Positions 52,401 through 61,279 of a DNA stretch of 64,000 nt are shown in pieces. This stretch comes from Planctomycetota bacterium (GTDB lineage Bacteria; Planctomycetota; UBA1135). The position numbers were made by a program, and so were the translations under genes. Below the pieces are notes generated by a model that was not told the origin of the DNA, ran no database searches, and saw nothing but the letters and a program-made list of their open reading frames with translations. Numbering within the stretch: the first letter of the stretch is position 1; the number at the start of each line of letters is the position of its first letter. The stretch lies in contig JAPKBM010000005.1 in NCBI GenBank assembly GCA_026421205.1, positions 1-64,000 on the forward strand, read 5' to 3'.

Positions 52401-53717
52401 ATGATTCAAGCTCTCAACATCTTCCGGATTCCTGAGTTACGTAGCCGTATCGGGGTTACGTTCTTATTGCTTTTTGTCTATCGCCTTGGGTTCCAAGTGC
52501 CACTTCCAGGAGTAAATCTAGAGGGAATTCGTACGGCGTCAGAGAAGATTGCGGGAAGCTCCATGGGGGGGTTGTTTGGCATTATGAATGCCTTTACAGG
52601 TGCAGGAATTGGTCAGGCGGCACTCTTCTCCTTGGGGGTGATGCCTTACATTTCGGCATCCATTATTTTTAGTCTTCTCGTTAAAGTAGTTCCTACTTTA
52701 GAGGCGTTGTCCAAAGAAGGTGCTGCAGGTCAGAAAAAAATTGGGCAGTTGACCCGTTTGGCGACGATTCCTATTTGTATCCTTCAGGCCTTTTTCATTC
52801 TATACGGGGTAATCTACAATCCGGCATACGGCTTGCTTCAAGGTGAAGCATCCTTCCTTTACGGGCTTTCCGTGATCGTTGCTTTAACGGCCGGAACGGT
52901 TTTCATCATGTGGCTTGGTGAACAAATTACGGAACACGGCATTGGAAATGGTGTTTCCATCATCATTATGTGTGGAATCATTTCGGCAATGCCTACTGCG
53001 ATGCAGTCGATGATGTCAGTTGCTGAAAATGCACATCAGCTTGCAGTGACTTTAATGGCAATGTGGGCGTTGACCGTCCTGGTCGTAGTTTACATCACAA
53101 AGGGCCAAAGGCGCATTCCCATTCATCAAGCAAAGCTCATGCGGGGCCGAAAGGTCATGGGTGGCAGTAAGCATTATCTTCCGCTACGGGTGAATCAGGC
53201 AGGAGTGATGCCTATTATCTTTGCTTCAGCTTTGTTTATTGTCCCAAGCATTCTTGGAACCGCCCCCGGCTTTCAGTGGCTCGGGAATTTGTTTGGTTCC
53301 CCTGGTTTTGTTTACATAACGACCTATACCGTTTTGATTTTCTTTTTCTCTTTCTTTTGGGTTCGACTCATGTTTCAGCCGGCTGAAATCGCGGATAATT
53401 TGAAAGAGCATGGATCGTTTATTCCGGGCATCCGCCCCGGGAAAGCAACTGCGGAGTACCTCGGTTTTGTATTGAACCGCATCACCTTAGCCGGTTCAGC
53501 TTTCCTGACGATTATTGCAATCTTGCCTACCATGGTGACTTCCAACCTCCATGTCCCCTTGATGGTCTCTTACTTCCTTGGAGGCACCTCCATCTTAATT
53601 GTGGTGGGTGTTGCTCTCGACATGGTGGACCGTCTGAACTCCCATCTTCTTATGAGAAACTATGAGGGCTTCATGAAGAAGGGTGGGTCCGGATGGGCGC
53701 AGCGGAAGGGCTCATGA
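52401..53717 (+). CDS. secY: Preprotein translocase subunit SecY
   Basis: Pore of the Sec translocon. The 438 residues contain ten hydrophobic segments and the family signatures: FRIPELRSRIGVTFLLLFVYRLGFQVPLPGV in sense (first helix and plug), GVMPYISASIIFSLL, HGIGNGVSIIIMCGI, and the cytosolic loop YITKGQRRIPIHQAK. The last loop (FIPGIRPGKATAEYL) matches SecY. It is embedded in the r-protein operon as usual. The stop overlaps the adk ATG (ATGA). Confidence 0.98.
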   Translation: MIQALNIFRIPELRSRIGVTFLLLFVYRLGFQVPLPGVNLEGIRTASEKIAGSSMGGLFGIMNAFTGAGIGQAALFSLGVMPYISASIIFSLLVKVVPTLEALSKEGAAGQKKIGQLTRLATIPICILQAFFILYGVIYNPAYGLLQGEASFLYGLSVIVALTAGTVFIMWLGEQITEHGIGNGVSIIIMCGIISAMPTAMQSMMSVAENAHQLAVTLMAMWALTVLVVVYITKGQRRIPIHQAKLMRGRKVMGGSKHYLPLRVNQAGVMPIIFASALFIVPSILGTAPGFQWLGNLFGSPGFVYITTYTVLIFFFSFFWVRLMFQPAEIADNLKEHGSFIPGIRPGKATAEYLGFVLNRITLAGSAFLTIIAILPTMVTSNLHVPLMVSYFLGGTSILIVVGVALDMVDRLNSHLLMRNYEGFMKKGGSGWAQRKGS

Positions 53718-54289
53718 TAGTTATTCTTTTAGGACCTCCGGGAGTCGGTAAAGGCACCCAGGCTGCTATGGCAGCAGAGGCCCATGGATGGCTGCATCTC
53801 TCCACCGGAGACCTCCTGCGTGCTCAAGTGGCCCAAAAGACGGATATCGGCCTGCAGGCAGATCAGTATATGTCCAAAGGTGACTTGGTCCCTGATGTGC
53901 TCATGGTGGAAATGGTGGCCCAACACCTAACAGACGTGAGCTCTGAGGTCGTCGTTCTTTTGGACGGCTTTCCCAGGACAATTGCTCAGGCAGAAGCACT
54001 CTCTGAGAAAGCCCCTGGCGGCTCGATTGCCCTTTCGTTATACTTCAGGGCTTCCAACTCGGAACTTTCCTCTCGTTTGACAGGAAGAGGAAGAGCGGAT
54101 GATACGGAGGAAGTTGTGGCACATCGCTTGAAGGTGTATCACGAAACGACCTCACCTCTGATTTCTTGGTACCAAGAAAAAGGAATACTTGTCGAGATTG
54201 ATGCCAATCGAGACATCGCGTCCATTCAAACGGATTTTGCCCATGCGGTAGACTCTACTTTGAAAGGGTTCTCTCAAATCACTGGGTAA
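53714..54289 (+). CDS. adk: Adenylate kinase (short form)
   Basis: Equilibrates ATP + AMP with 2 ADP. The 191 residues show the P-loop [10 protein letters not shown], the AMP site [12 protein letters not shown], and LLDGFPRT. The region after [18 protein letters not shown] goes straight on, so the large zinc/LID insert of long bacterial enzymes (about 215 residues) is missing, as in AK1-like short forms. ATG 53714 overlaps the secY stop. The methionine aminopeptidase gene that often follows adk is not here. Confidence 0.96.
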   Translation: MIVILLGPPGVGKGTQAAMAAEAHGWLHLSTGDLLRAQVAQKTDIGLQADQYMSKGDLVPDVLMVEMVAQHLTDVSSEVVVLLDGFPRTIAQAEALSEKAPGGSIALSLYFRASNSELSSRLTGRGRADDTEEVVAHRLKVYHETTSPLISWYQEKGILVEIDANRDIASIQTDFAHAVDSTLKGFSQITG

Positions 54290-54291
54290 TC

Positions 54292-54546
54292 ATGGCTAAA
54301 GAAGAGCCCATTACTTTGAAGGCCGTTGTGCGGGAATCCCTCCCAAACGCGAATTTCTTAGTCGAACTCGAAAATAGCCAAGTTGTACTCGCACACATCT
54401 CCGGAAGAATGAGAAAACACTACATTCGCATTACTCCCGGCGACACCATTACAGTAGAAATGTCCCCTTACGACCTAACTCGTTGCCGCATCGTTTACCG
54501 CGGCGAAAGGCGCCCTCGGCGTCAACCAGGTCCACGGCGACGCTAA
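54292..54546 (+). CDS. infA: Translation initiation factor IF-1
   Basis: Occupies the A site during initiation. The 84 residues hold the OB fold: [68 protein letters not shown] in sense. The common RMRKNYIRIxxGDxVxVExSPYDLTxGRIxYR is nearly exact. A 12-residue Arg/Pro-rich tail ([14 protein letters not shown]) extends beyond the usual 72 residues. It follows adk by 2 nt. Confidence 0.97.
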   Translation: MAKEEPITLKAVVRESLPNANFLVELENSQVVLAHISGRMRKHYIRITPGDTITVEMSPYDLTRCRIVYRGERRPRRQPGPRRR

Positions 54547-54572
54547 CCCAATTACCAAGACCAGGAAATCTC

Positions 54573-54689
54573 ATGAAAGTTCGTGCAAGTGTTCGCCGCA
54601 TCTGCGAGTCATGTAAAGTCATTCGACGCCACGGAGTCGTGCGCGTGATTTGTACTCGAGATCCTCGTCATAAACAACGCCAAGGCTAA
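54573..54689 (+). CDS. rpmJ: 50S ribosomal protein L36
   Basis: Smallest ribosomal protein, 38 residues, [19 protein letters not shown] at the start. Zinc ligands Cys11, Cys14, Cys27 and His33 are all present, so it is the zinc-binding type. ATG 54573 follows GACCAGGAAATC; a longer in-frame reading from 54483 lies in infA. It sits between infA and rpsM as in most bacteria. Confidence 0.97.
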   Translation: MKVRASVRRICESCKVIRRHGVVRVICTRDPRHKQRQG

Positions 54690-54697
54690 TTCAAATT

Positions 54698-55081
54698 ATG
54701 CCACGTATTGCTGGAGTCGACATCCCCGCTGATAAGCGGACCATTGTTTCACTGACGTATATCTTCGGTGTCGGGAATACCCGTGCCAAGGATCTTTGTG
54801 AGGCCCTTTCTCTTGATCCAGATAAGCGCGCTAAGGAGATTTCCGATGAGGAACTGACGGCTATTGCCGCTTATTTGAGTTCTCAATACCCTGTTGAGGG
54901 TGATCTTCGTAGGAACAATATCCAAGACATCAACCGTCTTCGTGACATTGCGTGCTATCGTGGAATCCGCCATCGCCGTGGACTTCCATGCCGTGGGCAG
55001 AGAACGAAAACGAATGCCCGAGGTCGCAAGGGCACCAAGAAAACAGTTGCGGGTAAGAAATCCGTAAAATCATTGAAGTAA
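54698..55081 (+). CDS. rpsM: 30S ribosomal protein S13
   Basis: Head protein forming bridges B1a/B1b and touching P-site tRNA. The 127 residues include [31 protein letters not shown] in sense, the helix [34 protein letters not shown], and a basic tail ([12 protein letters not shown]) that reaches toward P-site tRNA. Standard length and gene order. Confidence 0.98.
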   Translation: MPRIAGVDIPADKRTIVSLTYIFGVGNTRAKDLCEALSLDPDKRAKEISDEELTAIAAYLSSQYPVEGDLRRNNIQDINRLRDIACYRGIRHRRGLPCRGQRTKTNARGRKGTKKTVAGKKSVKSLK

Positions 55082-55085
55082 TCTC

Positions 55086-55463
55086 ATGAGCGCTGCATCT
55101 AAAAAACAAAAGAACGCCCCTGCAAAGGGAATCGCCCATGTGCGTTCCACCTTCAATAACACTACCGTGACGATTACAGATCGGAAAGGTGATGTTATTT
55201 CATGGGGCAGTCCTGGCTTGGCCGGCTATAAAGGCTCCCGTAAATCCACACCATTTGCTGCCCAACAGGCTTCCATTCGTGCAGCAGAATCTGCTTACAA
55301 GGCAGGTATGAGAGAGGTTGAAGTTCGCGTGAAAGGCCCTGGTGCCGGTCGCGAGAGTGCCATCCGTGGCTTAAATCAAGCTGGCCTTCGGGTCACTCTC
55401 ATTGAAGATGTCACTCCACTGCCGCACAACGGCTGTCGTCCCCCTAAGAAACGTCGCGTCTGA
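55086..55463 (+). CDS. rpsK: 30S ribosomal protein S11
   Basis: Platform protein near the E site. The 125 residues have a basic N-terminus ([13 protein letters not shown]) and the core [30 protein letters not shown] in sense, [12 protein letters not shown], and the end [21 protein letters not shown]. The conserved [13 protein letters not shown] terminus is complete. It lies 4 nt after rpsM. Confidence 0.98.
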   Translation: MSAASKKQKNAPAKGIAHVRSTFNNTTVTITDRKGDVISWGSPGLAGYKGSRKSTPFAAQQASIRAAESAYKAGMREVEVRVKGPGAGRESAIRGLNQAGLRVTLIEDVTPLPHNGCRPPKKRRV

Positions 55464-55465
55464 TT

Positions 55466-56098
55466 ATGGCTCGTTATACCGGAAATGTTTGTCGCTTGTG
55501 TCGCCGTGAAGGCCACAAGCTTTTTCTCAAGGGCCGTCGGTGTGAGAGCGAGAAATGCTCTGTTGACCGCCGGAACATCCCGCCAGGATCCAACTTGCGG
55601 ACTCGACCACGTCGACTGTCTGATTACGGGGTCCACTTGCGTGAAAAGCAAAAGGTGAAGCGTATTTATGGTGTACTGGAGCGGCAGTTTATTCGCTACT
55701 TCAAGATGGCCGAGCGCATGAAGGGAAACACGGGTGTGAACCTTTTGACGATCCTTGAGCGGCGTTTGGATAACGTCGTGGACGCCTCTGGCCTTTCCAT
55801 TTCGCGCTTCCATTCTCGTCAAATGATCAATCATGGTCACATGATGGTCAATGGTCGGAAAATGGATATTGTTTCTTATATGGTCCGTGTGGGTGATGTC
55901 ATCCAGGCTCGGGACAAGGAAGTCTCCAAGAAGCTCACTTCAGAGAGCCTTCAGCTTAATGCGGACAAAACAGCCCCTCAGTGGCTGAAGGTTGACGCCG
56001 AAGCGGGCACGATTACCGTGACCGCACTTCCCGCTCGCGAGGATGTTCGTTTTCAGGACATTCAAGAGCAGTTCATTGTGGAACTCTGTTCCAAGTAA
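55466..56098 (+). CDS. rpsD: 30S ribosomal protein S4 (zinc-binding type)
   Basis: Assembly initiator and decoding-fidelity protein; represses the alpha operon in E. coli. The 210 residues begin MARYTGNVCRLCRREG with a four-cysteine zinc motif (Cys9, Cys12, Cys26, Cys31), so it is the C+ form. The S4 domain is at about 95-160 (LERRLDNVVDASGLSISRFHSRQMINHGHMMVNGRKMDI in sense). The C-terminus is standard. Confidence 0.97.
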   Translation: MARYTGNVCRLCRREGHKLFLKGRRCESEKCSVDRRNIPPGSNLRTRPRRLSDYGVHLREKQKVKRIYGVLERQFIRYFKMAERMKGNTGVNLLTILERRLDNVVDASGLSISRFHSRQMINHGHMMVNGRKMDIVSYMVRVGDVIQARDKEVSKKLTSESLQLNADKTAPQWLKVDAEAGTITVTALPAREDVRFQDIQEQFIVELCSK

Positions 56099-56112
56099 TT
56101 AGGAGAACTAAT

Positions 56113-57117
56113 ATGCGTATTCGCTGGCGAGAGTTTGAATTACCTTCTGGTGTGGTCCACGATAAAGTGACCGCAACAGAAACTTTTGGAAAATTTTCCA
56201 TTGAGCCTTTTGAGGGAGGTTTTGGGCATACCATTGGAAACGGCCTTCGCCGTGTTCTCTTGGGTGCTATTGAAGGTGCTGCCGTTACATCGGTAGAAAT
56301 CGAAGGCATAGAGCATGAATTTACGGCAACCTCAGGCGTTGTTGAAGACGTGACCGATTTAGTCATGGCTTTCAAAGCTCTTCGTGTTCAGGTTGAAGTG
56401 GATGCACCGGTAATCCTGACCTTGGACGTCTCTGGAGCGGGGGATTACACCGCAAAGGACATCCAATGTCCTACTGGCGTCACCATCATGAACCCAGAAC
56501 TTCCATTGGCAACGCTGACGGAAGACCGCCCTTTAAAGGCAACTTTAGTTGTCCGCCGTGGTCGGGGTTATGTGCCTGCTGATGAAACGGGTGAACCGAT
56601 GGATCAAATCGGTCTTATTCCTTTGGACGCAACTTACTCTCCAGTTGTGCGTTGTCGTTACACCGTTGAGGCAACTCGCGTGGGCAAGTTCACAAACTAT
56701 GACCGTTTAGTTCTAGAGATTTGGACGGACGGTACCGTTTCTCCCGAAATGGCTTTGGTGGAAGCGGCGAAGATTTATCGCAAACACCTCAATCCTTTCA
56801 TTCAGTTTAGCCAGGCCTTGGCAGGAGTTCCTGTTGTTGAAGAAGTGAAGGCTATTGATGCTGCTGCGGAACGTCGCAAGGATCGAATGACTACCTTGTT
56901 AAGCGAATCCGTAGATCGTTTGAGTCTTTCAACACGAGCGAGGAATTGCCTTGATGGTGCTCAGATTGGAACTCTCGGAGAGCTACTCTCCTTTTCCAAT
57001 GACGAACTCCTCAAGATTAAGAATCTTGGACAAACTGTCCTGTCTGAAATTGAGAAGAAATTGGCCGAGTTGGACTTGGCCATTGGCATGAACCTTGAAG
57101 AAGCAACCCAAGCATAA
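56113..57117 (+). CDS. rpoA: RNA polymerase alpha subunit
   Basis: Assembles RNA polymerase and contacts UP elements and activators. The 334 residues have an N-terminal domain with FSIEPFEGGFGHTIGNGLRRVLLGAIEGAAVTSVEI in sense, a linker of about 25 residues, and a C-terminal helix-hairpin domain (LSTRARNCLDGAQIGTLGELLSFSNDELLKIKNLGQTVLSEIEKKL in sense). The Arg of the CTD DNA-contact position is within STRARNCL. AGGAG precedes the ATG. Gene order is standard. Confidence 0.98.
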   Translation: MRIRWREFELPSGVVHDKVTATETFGKFSIEPFEGGFGHTIGNGLRRVLLGAIEGAAVTSVEIEGIEHEFTATSGVVEDVTDLVMAFKALRVQVEVDAPVILTLDVSGAGDYTAKDIQCPTGVTIMNPELPLATLTEDRPLKATLVVRRGRGYVPADETGEPMDQIGLIPLDATYSPVVRCRYTVEATRVGKFTNYDRLVLEIWTDGTVSPEMALVEAAKIYRKHLNPFIQFSQALAGVPVVEEVKAIDAAAERRKDRMTTLLSESVDRLSLSTRARNCLDGAQIGTLGELLSFSNDELLKIKNLGQTVLSEIEKKLAELDLAIGMNLEEATQA

Positions 57118-57119
57118 TC

Positions 57120-57548
57120 ATGCGACATCGCGTTAAAACAAGAAAGTTATCTCGTACACCTGCTCACCGTAAGGCCTTGGCTCGGAATATGGCCGCTGCC
57201 TTAATTGAGCATGAGCGGATTGAAACGACTTTAACAAAGGCAAAAGCCCATCGGCCATTTGTTGAGAAGTTAGTCACCTTGTCAAAGGAGAAGACTCTCC
57301 ACAACTACCGTCGCGCTCTTGCGCTTCTTGGCAACAACAAGGCAGCCGTTGCCAAGTTGTTTGATGTCCTCGGCCCACGTTTTCTGGAACGTCCTGGTGG
57401 ATACACCCGTGTTCTGAAAATGGCAAAACCTCGCTTGGGAGACAATGCTCCACGTGCTATCTTTGAGTTTGTTGAACGCTCAGAGGGAGAGGAATTCTCT
57501 CCTGAGCTGGCCGCAGCGGAAGCTGCCTCGGCAGAAGTAACGGCATAG
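57120..57548 (+). CDS. rplQ: 50S ribosomal protein L17
   Basis: Binds near the exit tunnel. The 142 residues show MRHRVKTRKLSRTPAHRKALARNMAAALIEHERIETTLTKAKAHRPFVEKLVT in sense and GGYTRVLKMAKPRLGDNAPRAIFEFVE. A short Ala/Glu-rich tail follows. It ends the S10-spc-alpha block and is followed after 15 nt by an intrinsic terminator. Confidence 0.97.
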   Translation: MRHRVKTRKLSRTPAHRKALARNMAAALIEHERIETTLTKAKAHRPFVEKLVTLSKEKTLHNYRRALALLGNNKAAVAKLFDVLGPRFLERPGGYTRVLKMAKPRLGDNAPRAIFEFVERSEGEEFSPELAAAEAASAEVTA

Positions 57549-57563
57549 CATCCGCTCCTTGGA

Positions 57564-57601
57564 TGGGCCGAGGCGTCACGAAGATGCCTTGGCCCATTTT
57601 T
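57564..57601 (+). terminator. Intrinsic terminator after rplQ
   Basis: TGGGCC (57564-57569) pairs with GGCCCA (57591-57596), with an inner AGGC/GCCT extension, followed by five T. Most of it lies within the last codons of the convergent dnaE gene, whose stop is at 57576. Confidence 0.9.
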
Positions 57602-60600
57602 GTTTTGGAGCTTTGTCGGGAATATTGCGCTCGGCGCGGACCTGAGCTCGGCCATGATTCTCCAGGAGTTGATTGAGTTCGTCGACAACGGCACTGCCCA
57701 AGTCTACTTTCCATTGTGCTCCTGCTCGGATAGCTACTGGATTCCCAGAAGGGTCTCTGTAGTGAAACCGAACGGGTGCGCTACCCAGATGGCGTTGAAG
57801 AGTTTCTTGAATACCTTGAATGTAGTCCTCGTTTGTAACATGGATTTCAAGTGTGCCGGAGACCGAAATCTTTCCGGGCTCACCAAGCGGCTCAATCCTT
57901 TCAAGGATCAACTCGGGAATGGCATTCATGCTTTCTCTCTTCACTTTGCCGTGGAAAATTCCAAGGAAATCTTCCACGAGGACGTCCCCGCATTCTTCAA
58001 CCGTGCTTGGCCACGCGAACGCGGCGATAGAGCCGTGAAGGTCTTCGACCCTAAGTCGCGCAATTTTCCGCGAAGGGTTTTTACGAGTAGGTCGAATCTC
58101 AACATGGGTTGCTAATCCGGCCATGCTTACCATGCTTTCATCACTTAATTCGAGAATCGTTCGAGAGTTCCAAGGTGAAACGCCTCCAAGGACATTGCGG
58201 TATGGGTCTAAGGGGTGGCGCGTTAGATAAAGCCCCAAAGCTTCTTTTTCGAGTTTGAGAGTTTGCTTTTCCTCGAGTTTGCTGAGTGCGCGTTTTTTGA
58301 TTGTGGTTTTGGTGGACTTTGCAAGAGAGGGTGGTTCGGACTCGCCAAAAAGACTCTTTTGCCCACGCTTGAGATCCTTTGCTTGATGCTTTGCAATCGC
58401 CAAGTCCTCTTCAAGGCCTTGGATTAGGTCAAGTCGAGGGACTTGATACTCATCACACCCGCCAGCTTTGATTAGGCTTTCAATCATTCCCCGATTTACT
58501 TTTCCGGAAACGGCCGTAGTGAGAAAGTCTTGGTAAGAGGAGAATCGACCCTCTTCTTTGAGAATACGCTGTTCGATGAGATTTTCCGCCGCTTGCGTAC
58601 CAACACCTTTGATTGCCTCAAGTCCAAATCGGATTGCCCCGCTCTCATCGACATGAAATCGTCCATTTGAGGTGTTGATGCACGGTGGCAAAATATTGAG
58701 ATTGTGACTACGGGCATCTTCAATCAAGGTCGCAAGCTTGTCCGTGTCCTGAGCTTCGTAGGTGAAGGTTGCAGCATAAAATTCTTCCGGATAGTGTGCC
58801 TTCATATAGGCGGTTTGCCAGGTCACCAAAGAATACGCGGCAGAGTGAGATTTATTGAATCCATATTCTGCAAATTTCTCCATAGTCTCCCAGATTTCGC
58901 TGGCGACATTCTCATGGACCGCATTCTTCTTTGCTCCTTCCATGAACTTGGGCCGATATTCTGCCATAAGGTCAGCATTTTTCTTGCCCATGGCCTTCCG
59001 TAGAGAGTCCGCTTCGCCAAGAGAAAAGGCACCCATTCGTTGCGCCACGCGCATAATTTGCTCCTGGTAGATTAAAACCCCGTTTGTTTCGGACAAGATT
59101 TCCTCCAAAAGAGGGTGGGGATAGGAAACAGCCTCGAAGCCGTTTTTACGACGCGCATACGTTGTGTGAAGGCCTGTCCCTAACGGTCCTGGTCGGTAAA
59201 GAGCCAGTACAGCAATGATGTCTTCGAAGACGGTGGGTTTAAGGTCCGCAAGAAGTGCTTTCATGCCCGACGATTCCAACTGAAATATGCCTTCTGTATC
59301 TCCTTTCTCTAACAATTCAAAGGTCACTTTGTCGTCGAGCGGTAAATCATCGAGGACAAGCTCCACCCCATGCCTTTTTTTGACGAGCTGTACGGCTTCA
59401 TTCAGGATGGAAAGGGTCCGAAGCCCGAGGAAATCCATCTTCAGAAGGCCAAATTCTTCAGCTCCCTTCATGTCCCATTGCGTGGTTTTGATGTCATCTT
59501 GCATCGCAATCGGGATGATGTCTGTGAGGGGCTCATCCGCAATAATCACGCCGGCTGCGTGCACACTGCTATGCCGTGAAAGGCCTTCAAGATTTCGAGC
59601 AAGTTTAAACCACTTCTTGTTACGTTCCGAGCTTTCTTGAATAGCGAGGAGTTCCGGCTCTGCGTCAAAAGCTTTTGCAAGGGTCACCCCAGGACCTTCA
59701 GGGATTTTTTTCACAATTTGGTCTACTTCAGGAAGGGGAATATCCATAACCCGGGCAACATCGCGAAGAGCTGCCCGCGCCTTCATTTTCCCAAAAGTAA
59801 TAATTTGGCATACGCGTTCATCGCCGTACTTGTCACGCGTATACGTCAGCATCTCTTCTCGCCGATCCTTGCAGAAGTCAATGTCAATATCCGGCATCGA
59901 GATACGCCCCGGATTGAGAAATCGTTCAAACAGTAAGTCATATTTCAGTGGATCAATCCGCGTGATGTCTAAGACATAGGAGACCATCGAACCTGCGGCG
60001 GAGCCACGACCCGGCCCAACAGGGATTTTCTGGGACCGGGCATAATAAATGAGGTCCCAAACAATCAAGAAGTAAGAGACAAAGTCCATTTCCGCAATGA
60101 TTCTCATTTCATACTCGAGCCGTTCGCGTGCAGCCGAAGGGTTGCCTGGATAGTACCGCGCAAAACCACTTTCGCAAAGTTTTCGGAAGCACTCTTTCGG
60201 AGTGGACCCATCCTCCGGTGTGAACACAGGCAGTCGGTATTTGCCATACTCTAATTGAACGTTCACTTTGTCTGCGACAGTCATGGTGTTGCGCAATGCT
60301 TCCGGAATATCCTCGAAAATACGGTTCATCTCTTCTCGTGTTCGGAAAAATAGTGTGTCCGTGTCCATACGCCATCGGTCAGGATCATCTATTTTTTTCC
60401 CAGTATTAATACACAGCAGTGCGTCTTGAGCTTGGCAGTCTTCATGGCGGAGATAGTGAATGTCATTGGTCGCAATGACGGGTGCATTCACCATGGACGT
60501 CATCCTCATCATGCCTTCGGTAAGACGGTCTTGCTCCTCCATGCCATTTCGCATAATCTCCAAGAAGAAATGTTCTTGGCCAAACATATCCTGTAGCGTC

Positions 60601-61079
60601 CCAGCCATTGCCCGGGCACCAGGCTCATCTCCTTGGCGGAGGCGTCGATTGACGGGGCCAGACATACAGCCAGATAGACACGTGATTCCTTTAGCTTTTT
60701 GAGCAAGAAGCTCAAGGTCAATCCTGGGCCGAAAACTTTTGCCCTTTGTATGGCCTAAAGAGACGAGCTGGTGAAGATTTTTCCAGCCTTCGGCATCGTG
60801 TGCTAATAGTGTGAGATGCGTGTAGGGGTTGTTCTGCTTGTGGTGCTTTTGCTCCATCGAGTGTTCCGCCACATATACTTCACAGCCTAAGATCGGCTTG
60901 ATGCTGGCTTTAGTGCATGCTTTGTAGAATTCAAAAGCACCATAAAGGTTGCCGTGGTCGGTAATCGCAATAGCTTGGTGCCCATCTCTGTGGGCAGATT
61001 CCACCAAATCTGGGATTCTATTGGCACCGTCAAGCAGAGAATATTCCGTGTGGACGTGGAGATGAACGAAGGGTTCCAT
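57576..61079 (-). CDS. dnaE: DNA polymerase III alpha subunit
   Basis: Replicative polymerase of the DnaE1 type (1167 residues). The N-terminal PHP domain starts VHLHVHTEYSLLDG and appears to keep all metal ligands (His8, His10, Asp17, the His of TDHG, the Glu of GCEVYV, the His of LLAHD, the Cys of CLSGC, and Asp/His of TNDIHY). The polymerase active site is PDIDIDFCKDRRE (about 394-405) with MDFLGLRTLSIL. The C-terminal half has the HhH region and an OB fold (SMAGLATHVEIRPTRKNPS). No exonuclease domain is inserted, so it is not PolC. The 3' end doubles as the rplQ terminator on the other strand. Confidence 0.97.
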   Translation of the reverse strand: MEPFVHLHVHTEYSLLDGANRIPDLVESAHRDGHQAIAITDHGNLYGAFEFYKACTKASIKPILGCEVYVAEHSMEQKHHKQNNPYTHLTLLAHDAEGWKNLHQLVSLGHTKGKSFRPRIDLELLAQKAKGITCLSGCMSGPVNRRLRQGDEPGARAMAGTLQDMFGQEHFFLEIMRNGMEEQDRLTEGMMRMTSMVNAPVIATNDIHYLRHEDCQAQDALLCINTGKKIDDPDRWRMDTDTLFFRTREEMNRIFEDIPEALRNTMTVADKVNVQLEYGKYRLPVFTPEDGSTPKECFRKLCESGFARYYPGNPSAARERLEYEMRIIAEMDFVSYFLIVWDLIYYARSQKIPVGPGRGSAAGSMVSYVLDITRIDPLKYDLLFERFLNPGRISMPDIDIDFCKDRREEMLTYTRDKYGDERVCQIITFGKMKARAALRDVARVMDIPLPEVDQIVKKIPEGPGVTLAKAFDAEPELLAIQESSERNKKWFKLARNLEGLSRHSSVHAAGVIIADEPLTDIIPIAMQDDIKTTQWDMKGAEEFGLLKMDFLGLRTLSILNEAVQLVKKRHGVELVLDDLPLDDKVTFELLEKGDTEGIFQLESSGMKALLADLKPTVFEDIIAVLALYRPGPLGTGLHTTYARRKNGFEAVSYPHPLLEEILSETNGVLIYQEQIMRVAQRMGAFSLGEADSLRKAMGKKNADLMAEYRPKFMEGAKKNAVHENVASEIWETMEKFAEYGFNKSHSAAYSLVTWQTAYMKAHYPEEFYAATFTYEAQDTDKLATLIEDARSHNLNILPPCINTSNGRFHVDESGAIRFGLEAIKGVGTQAAENLIEQRILKEEGRFSSYQDFLTTAVSGKVNRGMIESLIKAGGCDEYQVPRLDLIQGLEEDLAIAKHQAKDLKRGQKSLFGESEPPSLAKSTKTTIKKRALSKLEEKQTLKLEKEALGLYLTRHPLDPYRNVLGGVSPWNSRTILELSDESMVSMAGLATHVEIRPTRKNPSRKIARLRVEDLHGSIAAFAWPSTVEECGDVLVEDFLGIFHGKVKRESMNAIPELILERIEPLGEPGKISVSGTLEIHVTNEDYIQGIQETLQRHLGSAPVRFHYRDPSGNPVAIRAGAQWKVDLGSAVVDELNQLLENHGRAQVRAERNIPDKAPKQKWAKASS

Positions 61080-61089
61080 GGGGGGCTTT

Positions 61090-61095
61090 ATCCTA
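61090..61095 (-). promoter_or_regulatory. Putative -10 element of dnaE
   Basis: TAGGAT on the minus strand, 10 nt before the dnaE ATG; the interval is AAAGCCCCCC, without a Shine-Dalgarno. It faces away from the tRNA-Arg promoter 44 bp away. Confidence 0.4.
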
Positions 61096-61138
61096 GCGGA
61101 AAAAGGGGCAGAACTCTCCCCGATTTTTACGTTCTGAC

Positions 61139-61175
61139 TTGACGGGAGGCCTCGGATACGTTGAAATTTGCGCCC
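61139..61175 (+). promoter_or_regulatory. Promoter of tRNA-Arg-tadA
   Basis: TTGACG (61139-61144) is followed at the same distance (33 nt from its first base) by GCCC (61172-61175), as in the three other translation promoters. The -10 is weaker: TGAAAT (17-nt spacer) or TTGAAA (16-nt). Confidence 0.65.
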
Positions 61176-61184
61176 GCTTTGAAT

Positions 61185-61258
61185 GCGCTTGTAGCTCAGC
61201 TGGATAGAGCACCTGACTACGGATCAGGAGGCCAGGGGTTCGAATCCTCTCAAGCGCG
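61185..61258 (+). tRNA. tRNA-Arg (anticodon ACG)
   Basis: 74-nt cloverleaf. Acceptor GCGCTTG pairs with CAAGCGC, anticodon stem CCTGA/TCAGG, loop CTACGGA giving anticodon ACG, T-loop TTCGAAT. CCA is encoded at 61259-61261. Its A34 is the substrate of TadA, whose gene starts 18 nt after the CCA. Confidence 0.96.
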
Positions 61259-61279
61259 CCACCCCTTTTTGGTGGAACC

